Positions 21,120 through 28,755 of a stretch of DNA of 48,272 nt are shown here, piece after piece; within the stretch, counting starts at the first letter, position 1; each line of letters opens with the position of its first letter. Position numbers and translations under genes: made by a program. The DNA is from an uncultured Hyphomicrobiales bacterium (GTDB lineage Bacteria > Pseudomonadota > Alphaproteobacteria > Rhizobiales > Xanthobacteraceae), in assembly GCA_903839845.1 (NCBI GenBank), contig CAIMEA010000210.1, positions 1 to 48,272 on the forward strand. The letters are read 5' to 3'. The notes beneath the pieces are model-generated. The model saw only the letters and a program-made list of their open reading frames with translations. It was not told the origin of the DNA and did not search any database.

Positions 21120-21168
21120 GCGCATGATCTTATCGGAAAACCGGTTCCCACTTTTCCGGGTCATGCGC
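21120..21168. repeat. 49-bp dispersed palindrome, copy 2
   Basis: Same element as at 15523-15571, with GCGCATGATC at the left and GTCATGCGC at the right, and the same CCGGTTCCCA core. It lies between the ydcF-like gene and ftsX and touches the ftsX stop codon. Confidence 0.9.
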
Positions 21169-22127
21169 TAGTCGATGGATTCCAAAGTACGGTTGACCGT
21201 ATGCCGCGACGTCAGTGCCGTCACCACCGCGGTGAGCGCGACCTGACATAGCACACCGACATAGCCGGCCAATCCGATCGAGAATGTGCCGAACATGGCC
21301 GAGGTCTGATCGCCGCCGGCCGTGCCGGAAAACCAGCCACTCATCATCGACGCCAGCGCGAATAGCAAAATCGCGCCGCCGCCGCCAATGGCGCCGCCTT
21401 GCAGGCCGAGCAGTAGAAAGTGGCGCTGGAAATTGCCGGCGATGAATCGGTTCTTGGCGCCGACGAAATGCAACACCTCGATCACCGTCTTGTTGGTCGC
21501 CATCGCGCCGCGCGTGGCGAAGGTCACCGACAAAATGGTCGCGGCGAACATCAGCAGCAATACGCCGACACCGACGGCGACCGCCGTGCCGGCCATGGCG
21601 CGCATCCGGTCGACCCAACCGCGGTGATCGTCAAGCATCGCGCCCGGCACCTGCTCGGCCAGCATGCGGCGCAGTTGCGGCAAATCCGGTGTTGCGCCCG
21701 ACGCTATCTTGACCACGATGAGGCGCGGCACCGGCAGATCGGCGAGCGACAGACCCGTGCCGAGCCACGGCTCCAAAAGCTTCGCCGATTCTTCCTTGCT
21801 GTAGACGCGCACGTCGTCGATGCCGTTAAAGGCGCGGGCGACCGCCGCGGCGCGTTCGACCGTGGCGTCAACATCGCGATTGGGCGCCGGTAGAACCTGG
21901 ATGGTGACCTCGCGGGCAACGTCCGATTCCCATTCGCTGGCGGCCTGGTTCACCAGCATCACAGCGCCGGTCGTCAGCGATGCCAGGAACGTCATGATGG
22001 CGACGACCGCGATCAGCGCGCTGCCGGAAATGGAATTGCGCGGCACCAGAGGCGTTTCAAAACGCGGCTTGCCGCCGCCCGGCAAACGCGCCGGCGCCGT
22101 CAATTCCTGTTGCGTTTCGTCGGTCAT
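21168..22127 (-). CDS. ftsX: Cell division protein FtsX
   Basis: Membrane subunit of the FtsEX complex, an ABC-like system that activates periplasmic amidases during septation. 319 aa. A cytoplasmic tail of ~38 residues precedes the first membrane helix (ISGSALIAVVAIMTFLASL), then a periplasmic loop, and three further helices in the C-terminal half (VAVGVGVLLLMFAATILSV and two later). FtsX is preceded on the same strand by ftsE with an 18-bp gap. Its TAG stop uses the last base of the 49-bp palindrome. The ATG at 22127 is preferred as the first in frame. Confidence 0.95.
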   Translation of the reverse strand: MTDETQQELTAPARLPGGGKPRFETPLVPRNSISGSALIAVVAIMTFLASLTTGAVMLVNQAASEWESDVAREVTIQVLPAPNRDVDATVERAAAVARAFNGIDDVRVYSKEESAKLLEPWLGTGLSLADLPVPRLIVVKIASGATPDLPQLRRMLAEQVPGAMLDDHRGWVDRMRAMAGTAVAVGVGVLLLMFAATILSVTFATRGAMATNKTVIEVLHFVGAKNRFIAGNFQRHFLLLGLQGGAIGGGGAILLFALASMMSGWFSGTAGGDQTSAMFGTFSIGLAGYVGVLCQVALTAVVTALTSRHTVNRTLESID

Positions 22128-22145
22128 CTGAATTCCCGCACGCCT

Positions 22146-22805
22146 TCAATCGTAAATATGCAGCCGGCCGTCATGCAGCACCAGACGGCGGGCATTGTAT
22201 TGGTCCATCAAGGCGATGTCGTGGGTGGCGATGACCACCGAGGTTCCCGACTTATTGAGCTCGACGAACAGCCGCAACAGCCGCTGCGCCAGAGGCGGAT
22301 CGACATTGCCGGTCGGCTCGTCGGCGAGCAGCAATTGCGGCCGCGCGATCACCGCGCGCGCGATCGCGGCGCGCTGCTTCTCGCCGCCCGACAGCACCGG
22401 CGGCAAGGCCCACATCCGCTCGCCGAGATCGACCCAGCGCAACAGCTCGATGACCTCGTCGCGATAACTGTCCTCGTGCCGGCCCATCACCCGCAGCGGC
22501 AACGCGACGTTCTCGTAGGTCGTCATGTGGTCGAGCAGGCGGAAATCCTGGAACACGATGCCGATGCGCCGGCGCAAGGTCGCCACCGCGTCCTTCGACA
22601 AGGTCGCCACATCGTGGCCGAATTGCGTGATCAGCCCGCGCGTCGGCTTGAGCGACAAAAACAACAGCTTCAGCAGCGAGGTCTTGCCGGCGCCGGACGG
22701 GCCGGTGAGAAACTGGAAGGAATGCGGCTCGATACGGAATGTGAGGTCGCGCAGCACCTCCGGGCCGAGACCATACCGAAGACCCACGTTTTCGAATCGG
22801 ACCAC
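22146..22805 (-). CDS. ftsE: Cell division ATP-binding protein FtsE
   Basis: ATPase subunit of FtsEX, 219 aa, the usual length. Walker A is GPSGAGKTSLL near residue 38, the Q-loop follows (VFQDFRLL), the signature is LSGGEKQRAAIARA, Walker B is LLLADEPTGNVD and the switch His is in VIATHD. It starts with GTG at 22803-22805 (VRFENVGLRYG). The divergent zinc-ribbon protein gene begins 291 bp to the right; the interval 22806-23095 shows no gene or clear site and is the likely promoter region for both. Confidence 0.96.
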   Translation of the reverse strand: MVRFENVGLRYGLGPEVLRDLTFRIEPHSFQFLTGPSGAGKTSLLKLLFLSLKPTRGLITQFGHDVATLSKDAVATLRRRIGIVFQDFRLLDHMTTYENVALPLRVMGRHEDSYRDEVIELLRWVDLGERMWALPPVLSGGEKQRAAIARAVIARPQLLLADEPTGNVDPPLAQRLLRLFVELNKSGTSVVIATHDIALMDQYNARRLVLHDGRLHIYD

Positions 22806-23095
22806 GCCCGTCTCCGACCAATTGTCTTCCTGACCCCGAGATGATCCCCGACGCCGCCCGCGCTTTTTGCCCCGAAACCTCCGTTACCCGCCGGAAACGG
22901 CCGGGAAACGCCTGGAGCCCACAGATTGCGCCTGAGATTCCTGCTTTTACAGGAATATCACACCGCCGCCATCGGGACAGGGCCGGGAATTGGGCCTTTC
23001 CAAGCTATCGCCGTGCCCGGCCATGGTTTCCAGTCCATTAACGCTCGGCTGCTAGGTTCGGGGCGACACTCGAAGTCAGGTTGCCGTCAATATCC

Positions 23096-24190
23096 ATGTT
23101 GATTGTCTGCCCCAACTGCGCGACGTCCTACATGATTGACCCGACCTCGGTCGGGCCGAACGGGCGCGCCGTGCGTTGCGCGCGCTGCAAGACGACCTGG
23201 TTTGCCGGCACCGCCAAGCCCGGCTCCGGCGTCACGGCTTTCGTGGATGGCGTCATCGCCGAAGCGGAGGCCGAATCGGGCGAGCCCTACGCCGAACAAT
23301 CGCCGCCGCCGAACGCCAACCCGCCGCCGGATATGAATGCCACGGCCGAGAGCGACCGTCCGGACGAGCCGCCGGCCGACGGCTTTCCGCCGGCCTATGA
23401 TTCGGAGACCGCGCCGGCGCCGTTCGACGATGCGCCGCATAACAGCGATCTCGCACCCCGCCCCGACAGCGTCCAGGAAGACTTCGACGGTCGAAACGAT
23501 CAGGACGCCGGCAATGACGTCGCCCAAGACGGCAGCCAAGCAAGCAGCCATGACCTCGCCGTCACCGACGGTCCGTCGCTGGTGCCGCCGATCGAGCACG
23601 ACCCGCATGCCGAATCGCTGCATAGCGACGGCGCCTACACCGAGTCGCTGCGCGGCGGCGCTTTGCGCGGTGAGATCGATAGCGACGAAGCTGACAGCTA
23701 TATCGCCCGCCGCGAACGCCTGAAGGCGCGCCGCCAGCAATCCAAGCGCATGTCGCGCTGGACCGCGGTGGTCCTCGTGCTGTTTGCCTTCAACGTCGCG
23801 CTGATCGGCGCGCGCAGCGAAGTGGTGCGCTATCTGCCGCAGACCGCCTCGCTGTTCGCCGCGGTCGGCCTGCCGGTCAATCTGCGCAATCTGAAATTCG
23901 ACAAGGTCAAGATCACCAAGGAAGCGCAGGACGGCGTCAATATCCTGATCATCGAAGGCAACATCGTGAACACCGCGAGCAAGCCGACCGAAGTGCCGCG
24001 GTTGCGCTTCGCCGCGCGCAACGCCACCGGGCAGGATGTTTATACCTGGACCGCGCTGCCACGCCGCACCCTCCTCGGCCCCGGCGAACGGCTGGAATTC
24101 CAGAGCCGGCTGGCCGCGCCGCCGGCCGACGCCACCGATTTGATGGTGCGCTTCTTCACCGCGCAGGACGCGGCGAGCGGCGCGAAGTAG
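23096..24190 (+). CDS. MJ0042-type zinc-ribbon, membrane protein with DUF3426-like C-terminus
   Basis: 364-aa protein. Residues 1-38 are an MJ0042 zinc ribbon (CPNC near residue 5 and CARC near residue 27), then a long Pro/Asp-rich, low-complexity linker, a membrane helix at about 216-240 (WTAVVLVLFAFNVALIG) and a C-terminal beta-domain (RNATGQDVYTW ... RLEFQSRL) like DUF3426. Related proteins sit next to ftsE in Hyphomicrobiales. The function is unknown; a role in envelope or division regulation is suggested only by position. The ATG at 23096 starts directly at the zinc ribbon; a TTG at 23081 is in frame but less likely. Confidence 0.85.
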   Translation: MLIVCPNCATSYMIDPTSVGPNGRAVRCARCKTTWFAGTAKPGSGVTAFVDGVIAEAEAESGEPYAEQSPPPNANPPPDMNATAESDRPDEPPADGFPPAYDSETAPAPFDDAPHNSDLAPRPDSVQEDFDGRNDQDAGNDVAQDGSQASSHDLAVTDGPSLVPPIEHDPHAESLHSDGAYTESLRGGALRGEIDSDEADSYIARRERLKARRQQSKRMSRWTAVVLVLFAFNVALIGARSEVVRYLPQTASLFAAVGLPVNLRNLKFDKVKITKEAQDGVNILIIEGNIVNTASKPTEVPRLRFAARNATGQDVYTWTALPRRTLLGPGERLEFQSRLAAPPADATDLMVRFFTAQDAASGAK

Positions 24191-24236
24191 GCGGCGCGCT
24201 GCCACCGATTTTATTTTCAAACAGCGGGTGTCTTTC

Positions 24237-24378
24237 TTCACCCTCCCCTGGAGGGGAAGGGTCGACTGCTTGAGCGGAAGCGAGAGCAGTCGGGGTGGGG
24301 TGACTTCCTTGCGCGTGGGTTTCACCCCACCCCGCTCGCTATCGCTCGCGACCGTCCCCCTCCAGGGGAGGGTAAAGA
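24237..24378. repeat. Composite intergenic palindromic repeat, second large copy
   Basis: The same layout as at 5748-5880: outer hairpins built on CCCTCCCCTGGAGGGG and CCCCTCCAGGGGAGGG, and an inner inverted pair around GGGGTGAC / TCACCCC near the centre. It begins about 45 bp after the zinc-ribbon protein gene and could end its transcript. Confidence 0.75.
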
Positions 24379-24471
24379 GACGCAGACATGCGTCATCGCC
24401 CGTATTCTTTGCGGCCCCGGGCAGGCCGTCGCTTGAAAGTGCCTTCCGTCTTGCTCCCTCATGAAACGAGG

Positions 24472-24579
24472 GCGCGCGGAACGCCGGAGCCACGACGGCT
24501 CCGCAGCCCTGCGTAAGTTGCTAAGTAAGTACGCAGGTTAGTCACCACGAAACTGCCGGATCCCCGGCGTCCCGCGCGC
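24472..24579. repeat. Long palindromic repeat with 16-bp arms
   Basis: The arms 24472-24487 and 24564-24579 pair over 16 bp with one G-U mismatch. Inside are two more stems: GGAGCC/GGCTCC (24486-24502) and CCTGCGTA/TACGCAGG (24508-24537). The layout looks like a dispersed repeat of Bradyrhizobium-type genomes, but the family name was not identified. It may end or process the RNA made from the promoter at 24940-24968. Confidence 0.7.
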
Positions 24580-24589
24580 GATGTTTATA

Positions 24590-24933
24590 GGTTTGCTCCG
24601 CTGGGCCCCCGGTGGACTGACCTTTTCAGTCTTCCTCTTTCTTTAGGAAATGCCTATCCACCGCTGCGGGGTTTCAAAACGCGTAGTGAGGTTGCTACCT
24701 CGCCTTTGGTGCCGGTCGGCCCTGGTATCGAGCTTTCCGACGGCCGAAGGCTTCTGCCCCTTTGGCCACGCGCCAATCCGCCCCAGTGATGCGCGGCTGG
24801 CGCATCGGGACCAAGCGGCTTGGACCGCCGGCCGGGTGTTTGCGTCGCATCTCCAACGCCCCGACCAGCCACCGCTCCCCGCCCCAGCATCTGACGACGC
24901 TGATCAAACGCCCCTCGTAGATGGGACGGGATA
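24590..24933 (-). ncRNA. Candidate structured non-coding RNA (family not recognised)
   Basis: A near-consensus promoter starts transcription near 24933 on the minus strand. The transcript is GC-rich, rich in potential stems, and has no convincing open reading frame: small frames of 70-78 codons overlap each other in two phases. Near the left end a three-way junction can be drawn: outer stem GGTGGA/TCCACC, with hairpins TTCCT-N8-AGGAA and GACTGA-N5-TCAGTC. I looked for tmRNA (tag starting Ala-Asn-Asp-Asn), RNase P (GAGGAAAGTCC) and SRP RNA signatures and found none. A 6S-type or unknown RNA remains possible. The 3' end is uncertain and set at the long palindrome. Confidence 0.45.
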
Positions 24934-24939
24934 GCCGCG

Positions 24940-24968
24940 TATATAGTCCTAGGGATTTATGCAGTCAA
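24940..24968 (-). promoter_or_regulatory. Strong sigma-70-type promoter for the candidate RNA
   Basis: -35 TTGACT (24963-24968), exactly 17 bp, -10 TATATA (24940-24945) on the minus strand. It is one of the two best promoters in the window, with the rrn promoter. It lies 31 bp after the stop codon of the ribbon-helix-helix gene. Confidence 0.75.
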
Positions 24969-24999
24969 GGGGGAAGTCAACTTGGCGCGGTTCGCCGCA

Positions 25000-25197
25000 T
25001 TAGGCATCTGCTCGATTACGAGTTCGGCGGGCTGTCACCAGAGTTTGTCCGTTCACCAATTGCTCAAGGCGGCCAAGAATGAGGGAACGAGACACCTCGG
25101 CCCGATTGGCGCCGTACAAGCCGGTCTCAATCAAATCCTCAATCATTTCAATTGCTTGATTAGGAAGTGTGATTGAAAATTGTGTATTCTCTGCCAT
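25000..25197 (-). CDS. Ribbon-helix-helix protein (solitary CopG/antitoxin-like regulator)
   Basis: 65-aa protein from the ATG at 25197. The N-terminal beta-strand QFSITLP and two helices (NQAIEMIEDLIETG, NRAEVSRSLILGRLEQL) form a ribbon-helix-helix DNA-binding fold. The start is chosen because AGAGGG stands 7-8 bases upstream; an upstream in-frame ATG lies inside the operator region. Many such proteins are antitoxins, but no toxin gene is adjacent on either side. The promoter region carries four copies of a 6-bp half-site, which suggests autoregulation. Lower GC than the neighbours suggests acquired DNA. Fold call good, function open. Confidence 0.8.
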   Translation of the reverse strand: MAENTQFSITLPNQAIEMIEDLIETGLYGANRAEVSRSLILGRLEQLVNGQTLVTARRTRNRADA

Positions 25198-25214
25198 GGT
25201 GTCGCCCTCTACAC

Positions 25215-25253
25215 ACATTGCGTTCACAATGTATTGGCAATGTCAGGACATTG
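25215..25253. promoter_or_regulatory. Operator with four ACATTG half-sites
   Basis: Half-sites are ACATTG (25215-25220), CAATGT (25227-25232), CAATGT (25238-25243) and ACATTG (25248-25253). They form two inverted pairs, ACATTG-N6-CAATGT and CAATGTC-N2-GACATTG, spaced by 10-12 bp, about one helical turn. The site ends 18 bp before the RHH start codon. It fits tandem binding of an RHH dimer. Confidence 0.6.
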
Positions 25254-25304
25254 TCGTACACCTATAAACGAAAAGCGAATCGACTCATACGGGGTTTGTT
25301 CGCT

Positions 25305-25337
25305 AAAGAAAAAGGGCCCCCTCTTACGAGGGAGCCC
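25305..25337 (-). terminator. Intrinsic terminator of the tRNA-Thr gene
   Basis: On the minus strand GGGCTCCCTC pairs with GAGGGGGCCC over a GTAA loop (25314-25337) and is followed by TTTTTCTTT. It lies 7 bases after the tRNA CCA end. Confidence 0.9.
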
Positions 25338-25344
25338 ATAAAGT

Positions 25345-25437
25345 TGGCGAACCGGGTTGGACTCGAACCAACATTCTCCCGATTACAAATCGGGTGCTGT
25401 GCGATCAGGGGTGATCTTCCAGTTCAGCTACCGGTCC
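25345..25437 (-). tRNA. tRNA-Thr(UGU) with a 17-nt hairpin insertion in the D-loop
   Basis: 93-nt cloverleaf including an encoded CCA. Acceptor GGACCGG/CCGGUUC, D-stem GCUG/CAGC, anticodon stem CCCGA/UCGGG with loop UUUGUAA (anticodon UGU, 25385-25387), T-arm GUUGG-UUCGAGU-CCAAC. U8, A14, A15-U48, G18G19 and the T-loop residues are all conserved. The D-loop begins normally (AACUGGAA) but is then extended by 17 nt (25400-25416) holding a perfect GAUCA-CCCC-UGAUC hairpin. The discriminator base is G73. All stems are intact and a terminator follows, so it is probably expressed. It may be a functional but divergent tRNA, or a tRNA-like RNA with another role. No clear promoter was found upstream. 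Confidence 0.85.
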
Positions 25438-25470
25438 ACCGAATCCTTGATAAATTACTCGCTATCAAAG

Positions 25471-25504
25471 ACGCCTCGCCCTCACGGACGAGGCGTTTTT
25501 CTTA
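25471..25504 (+). terminator. Intrinsic terminator to the right of the tRNA gene
   Basis: Perfect stem ACGCCTCG (25471-25478) / CGAGGCGT (25489-25496) followed by TTTTTCTT. It points in the plus direction although the neighbouring tRNA is on the minus strand, so it may protect that region from readthrough. Bases 25447-25468 also contain TTGATA-N10-TATCAA. Confidence 0.7.
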
Positions 25505-25748
25505 TGCCCAGTTCCTTTGGATAAATCAACGCGACGAGACACAAAATCTTGACAACTGATGGCCCATTTAAACGGCCTGACACAACATATAGACGTTCGG
25601 TCTAGACCCGCTTTCCAAATTAGCCACTATATCTAGCGTGTTGATAAAGCTGTTAGTTTTTTGATTTTCGCCAGGTTACGTGGATTTGCACTGACCGCTT
25701 TCGATCGCCCGACGAATCGGCGGCGGGTTTAGGGGCATGGCGCAATCG

Positions 25749-26045
25749 TTTGTCGTCCCCGCGCAGGCGGGGACCTATAATCCCGGGGTTCAAATTTAAA
25801 GCGAAGCAGGCAAGGCAACGCCGGCTTCGTAGGGTGGCGCTGAGCGAAGCGAAGCCCACCGCTAACGTTTGCAAATGCAAGAGGTGGGCTCGGCGCGTTC
25901 CGCGCCTAAGCCCACCCTACAGGCCGTCATGCCCGCGAAGGCGGGCATCCAGCTCTTTCTTGATTAGCTGCGATTAAGGGCTGGGTCCCCGGCATAGGCA
26001 GCGCGAAGCGACGCCGTCCTTCGGACGGCTATGGCGGGGACGACG
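25749..26045. repeat. Mosaic of short intergenic palindromic repeats
   Basis: Several repeat units are joined: GTCGTCCCCGC...GCGGGGAC (from 25753), GTAGGGTGG (25829-25837) with its complement CCACCCTAC (25912-25920), CATGCCCGC...GCGGGCAT (around 25928-25950) and GTCCTTCGGACGGC...GGCGGGGACGAC at the end. Similar text occurs at 37729-37847. The stretch 25505-25748 to the left is AT-richer and shows no gene. Confidence 0.75.
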
Positions 26046-26052
26046 ATGTCGC

Positions 26053-28728
26053 CTAAAAATCCTTGAGCAGCCGCTCGATGTAATCGAGCTCCAACTGCGG
26101 GCGCATGGATTCGCCGAAGCGCTTGCGCAATTCCTCGAGAATGCGGCGCGCGCGTTGCGCGTCGATCTCGCCCGGCACTTTCACCGTGGTGTCGTCGCCA
26201 TATTCGCGGCCGCGCATCGGCCGGCCGAGCGGATCGGTGCCTTGTTCGGCGCGCTGGCGTCCGTTGCGGCCGGGCTGACCCGGCCCCGGGCCCATGCCCT
26301 GACCCTGGCCCTGACCTTGCTGCATCTGCTGCGCCAGACCTTGCGCGCCCTTGCGCATCGCCTCGAGCGCGCGGCCCTGCCCGTCGACCGCGCCATCGGC
26401 ATCGCCTTCGCCGAGCGCGCCTTCGGCCTCGCCCATGGCCTCGCCGGCGCCGCCGAGTTCGCCCATCTCGTCGCCCTGCTCGCCCTGACCCTGGCCCTTC
26501 TCGCCTTTTTCGCCTTGACCCTTCTGGCCCATGCCGCGCTGCTTCAACTGCTCAAGCAATTTGTTGAGCCGATCCTTCAGCGCCTGCTGATCCTGCTTCA
26601 ACTCGCCCATCTGCTGGTTCGGGCCGCGCTGACCGCGCTGCCGATCGCGCCTTTGATCCTGACCTTCCTTGAAGGTCTTGTCGCGCAACTGCTGCTGCTT
26701 GCGGATCATGTCGCCGAGTTCGTCGAGCGCCGAATTCATGTCGTCGTCGCCGTCCTCGCCCTGCGCGCCGGGCCGCGCCGTCTGCAGGTTTTCCATCATC
26801 GACTGCAACTGATCGAGCAACTGCTTGGCGGCGTCGCGGTTGCCCGAGCGCGCCATCTGCTCGAGCCGGTCCATCATGCTCTTGAGGTCCTGCTGGCTGA
26901 GCACGCGGGTATTCTTGTCGAGCGGGCGCGACAGCGCCTGCGGGTTTTTGCGCGCCTCCTCGGCCAGCGCCTGCATGAACTTGTCCATGGCGGCGCGCAG
27001 ATTATCCATCAGCTTTTTGAGTTCTTCGTCGCTGGCGCCGCGCTCGAGCGCCTGACGCAGCGCATCCTGCGCCTGGCGCAGCGCCTGTTCGGCCTGCGAG
27101 ACATTGCCGTCCTCGATCTGCAAGGCCATCGCCCACATGCGGGCGACGACGTCGCGCAGCGCGTCGTCGCTTCTGGCGTTGCGCAGATCGTAGAACAGCG
27201 AGCGCAGGCCGAGATAGAGACCGAGTTCGGGCGTGAAGCGTTCCGGCGCGATGGTCAGCGCGTCGAGCGCGGTCAGCACCAGCGGCTTGTCATTGGCGTC
27301 GAGCGCCAGAATGCGGCGCTGCTCGATCAGCGCGCGCGCCACCGGCTTGACGAAAATGCGCTGCGGCAGAAGCACTTCGGTCGCTTCGCTGCGCCCTTCA
27401 TTGCCGGCCTCGTCGCGCGCGATCAAGGTCAGCATGACCTCGGCGCCGGCCAGAGGATGCTCAGTCAGGTCCTGCGTGGTCTGCGCGATGCCGGCGCGGG
27501 CGCGCGCCTGCGGCAGGGTCAGCGGAAAATCCGGCGACGTATAAAGCGGGCGGCGCTCTTTAACGCTTCCTTGGCCACCGGCAGGCGGCTCCTTGAGCGC
27601 GAAGGTCGCCTTGGCTTCGACGACGCCGTAATCGTCGTCCATGCGATAGTCGAGCCGCAGCGCGCCGCGCGCCTGCCGCTCCGGCTCCTTGATCAGCGAA
27701 ATGTTCGGCGCGCGGTCGGGTATAGCGCTGAAGGTCCAGACCGGATTGGTGCGGCCGACGCCGCGCAAGGTCGCCGAGCCGTCGCCCTTGATGACGAAGC
27801 GGCGCTCCTCGGTGCCGGCCGGCAGCGACGCCTTGTTATCGGACGGTTTGGCATCGGGCGGCGCTTCTTCGACGCCGCCGGCGCGGACGATGTCGAAACT
27901 GACTTTGCCGGTGGCGCGGATCACCAACTGACTGCCGGCCGGCACCGCGACCGGCTCGGCGGCGTTCTGCGCGGTGTCGCCGGGACGCAGGCCCGGCAGC
28001 ATCACCGGCGGACGGCCGGTGTAGAGCGGCGGCGTCACCCAGGCATCGACGCGGAAATTCGCCGGCGACACCACGCCCTGCCAGTCGAAGGCGGCGGCGA
28101 TGCGCTTGACCCGTTCGTCGCCGGCGGCAACGAAGGTGGCGACGACCAGAATGAACGTCAGCGCGCGCAGCGCCATCGGATCGCGCAACGACAAACGCGG
28201 CCGCGGCCAGCCGGCCTTGAGTTTGCGCGCCGAGACCAGCGCGCGTTCGATATGCGCGCGCCACAAAGCCTGCGCGACCGGATCGTTTTGGTTGGCGGCG
28301 ATGTCGTCGGCGAGCGCGGTGGCCGGGCGATGCTTCTGGCCGCTGCCGCGATCGAGCCGGCTGAGCGCGTCATGCTCGCTCGGCCAGCGCAGGCGCAACA
28401 GCGGGATCGCCGAGGCGGCGATAACAGTCAGCACAAGGACGAGAACGATGGCGCGCGGCCAGGGCGGCAGCGCGAGCCACAGGCCGGCCCAGGACAGCGC
28501 CAGGAAAAATCCGATGGCGACCGACAGCGAGGCCAGCGCCGGCCACAGCCGTTCCCAGAACAGGCTGCCACGGGCGCGCTTGATCGCGCGCCCCAGCATA
28601 AGCCGGGGCGAAGGCGGCCGCGCCTGATCCTGATCGTTCAATTCGTCCAAAAGCCGCTCCGTGCCGGACTCGAGGAGAATCTCGCCTAGCCCGACGCTAA
28701 CATGCAGGCAATTCTCAAGCCACGTCAC
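26053..28728 (-). CDS. TIGR02302 family membrane protein
   Basis: Large protein (891 aa in the full frame) with membrane helices near residues 60-80, 90-112 and 188-205, a long soluble region, and a Gln/Gly/Lys-rich C-terminal third (about 640-840) with many GQGQ-type tracts and coiled-coil-like stretches. This layout fits TIGR02302, an alphaproteobacterial family of unknown function often found next to lysA. The N-terminus is uncertain: ATG 28728 is in frame, but TTG at 28650 has GGAG just upstream and gives an N-terminus more like related proteins. The gene follows lysA closely on the same strand. Confidence 0.8.
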   Translation of the reverse strand: MTWLENCLHVSVGLGEILLESGTERLLDELNDQDQARPPSPRLMLGRAIKRARGSLFWERLWPALASLSVAIGFFLALSWAGLWLALPPWPRAIVLVLVLTVIAASAIPLLRLRWPSEHDALSRLDRGSGQKHRPATALADDIAANQNDPVAQALWRAHIERALVSARKLKAGWPRPRLSLRDPMALRALTFILVVATFVAAGDERVKRIAAAFDWQGVVSPANFRVDAWVTPPLYTGRPPVMLPGLRPGDTAQNAAEPVAVPAGSQLVIRATGKVSFDIVRAGGVEEAPPDAKPSDNKASLPAGTEERRFVIKGDGSATLRGVGRTNPVWTFSAIPDRAPNISLIKEPERQARGALRLDYRMDDDYGVVEAKATFALKEPPAGGQGSVKERRPLYTSPDFPLTLPQARARAGIAQTTQDLTEHPLAGAEVMLTLIARDEAGNEGRSEATEVLLPQRIFVKPVARALIEQRRILALDANDKPLVLTALDALTIAPERFTPELGLYLGLRSLFYDLRNARSDDALRDVVARMWAMALQIEDGNVSQAEQALRQAQDALRQALERGASDEELKKLMDNLRAAMDKFMQALAEEARKNPQALSRPLDKNTRVLSQQDLKSMMDRLEQMARSGNRDAAKQLLDQLQSMMENLQTARPGAQGEDGDDDMNSALDELGDMIRKQQQLRDKTFKEGQDQRRDRQRGQRGPNQQMGELKQDQQALKDRLNKLLEQLKQRGMGQKGQGEKGEKGQGQGEQGDEMGELGGAGEAMGEAEGALGEGDADGAVDGQGRALEAMRKGAQGLAQQMQQGQGQGQGMGPGPGQPGRNGRQRAEQGTDPLGRPMRGREYGDDTTVKVPGEIDAQRARRILEELRKRFGESMRPQLELDYIERLLKDF

Positions 28729-28755
28729 ATCCGCGGCATTGGGCCAACTTTGCGC

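Noticed and set aside
24654-24907. Two small reading frames (70 and 78 codons) in the candidate RNA
   Set aside because: They overlap in different phases, have no known domain, and are rich in Gly/Arg/Pro as expected from GC-rich non-coding sequence.
24590-24933. tmRNA or RNase P RNA
   Set aside because: No Ala-Asn-Asp-Asn tag reading frame and no GAGGAAAGTCC motif were found on either strand, so I left the RNA unnamed.
25749-26045. Possible CRISPR array
   Set aside because: The units differ in sequence and spacing and are palindromic dispersed repeats; there are no regular spacers and no cas genes.
26155-28689. A long antisense reading frame (844 codons) opposite the TIGR02302 gene
   Set aside because: It mirrors the Gln/Gly-rich gene on the other strand; no domain is visible, and such shadows are common in GC-rich genomes.
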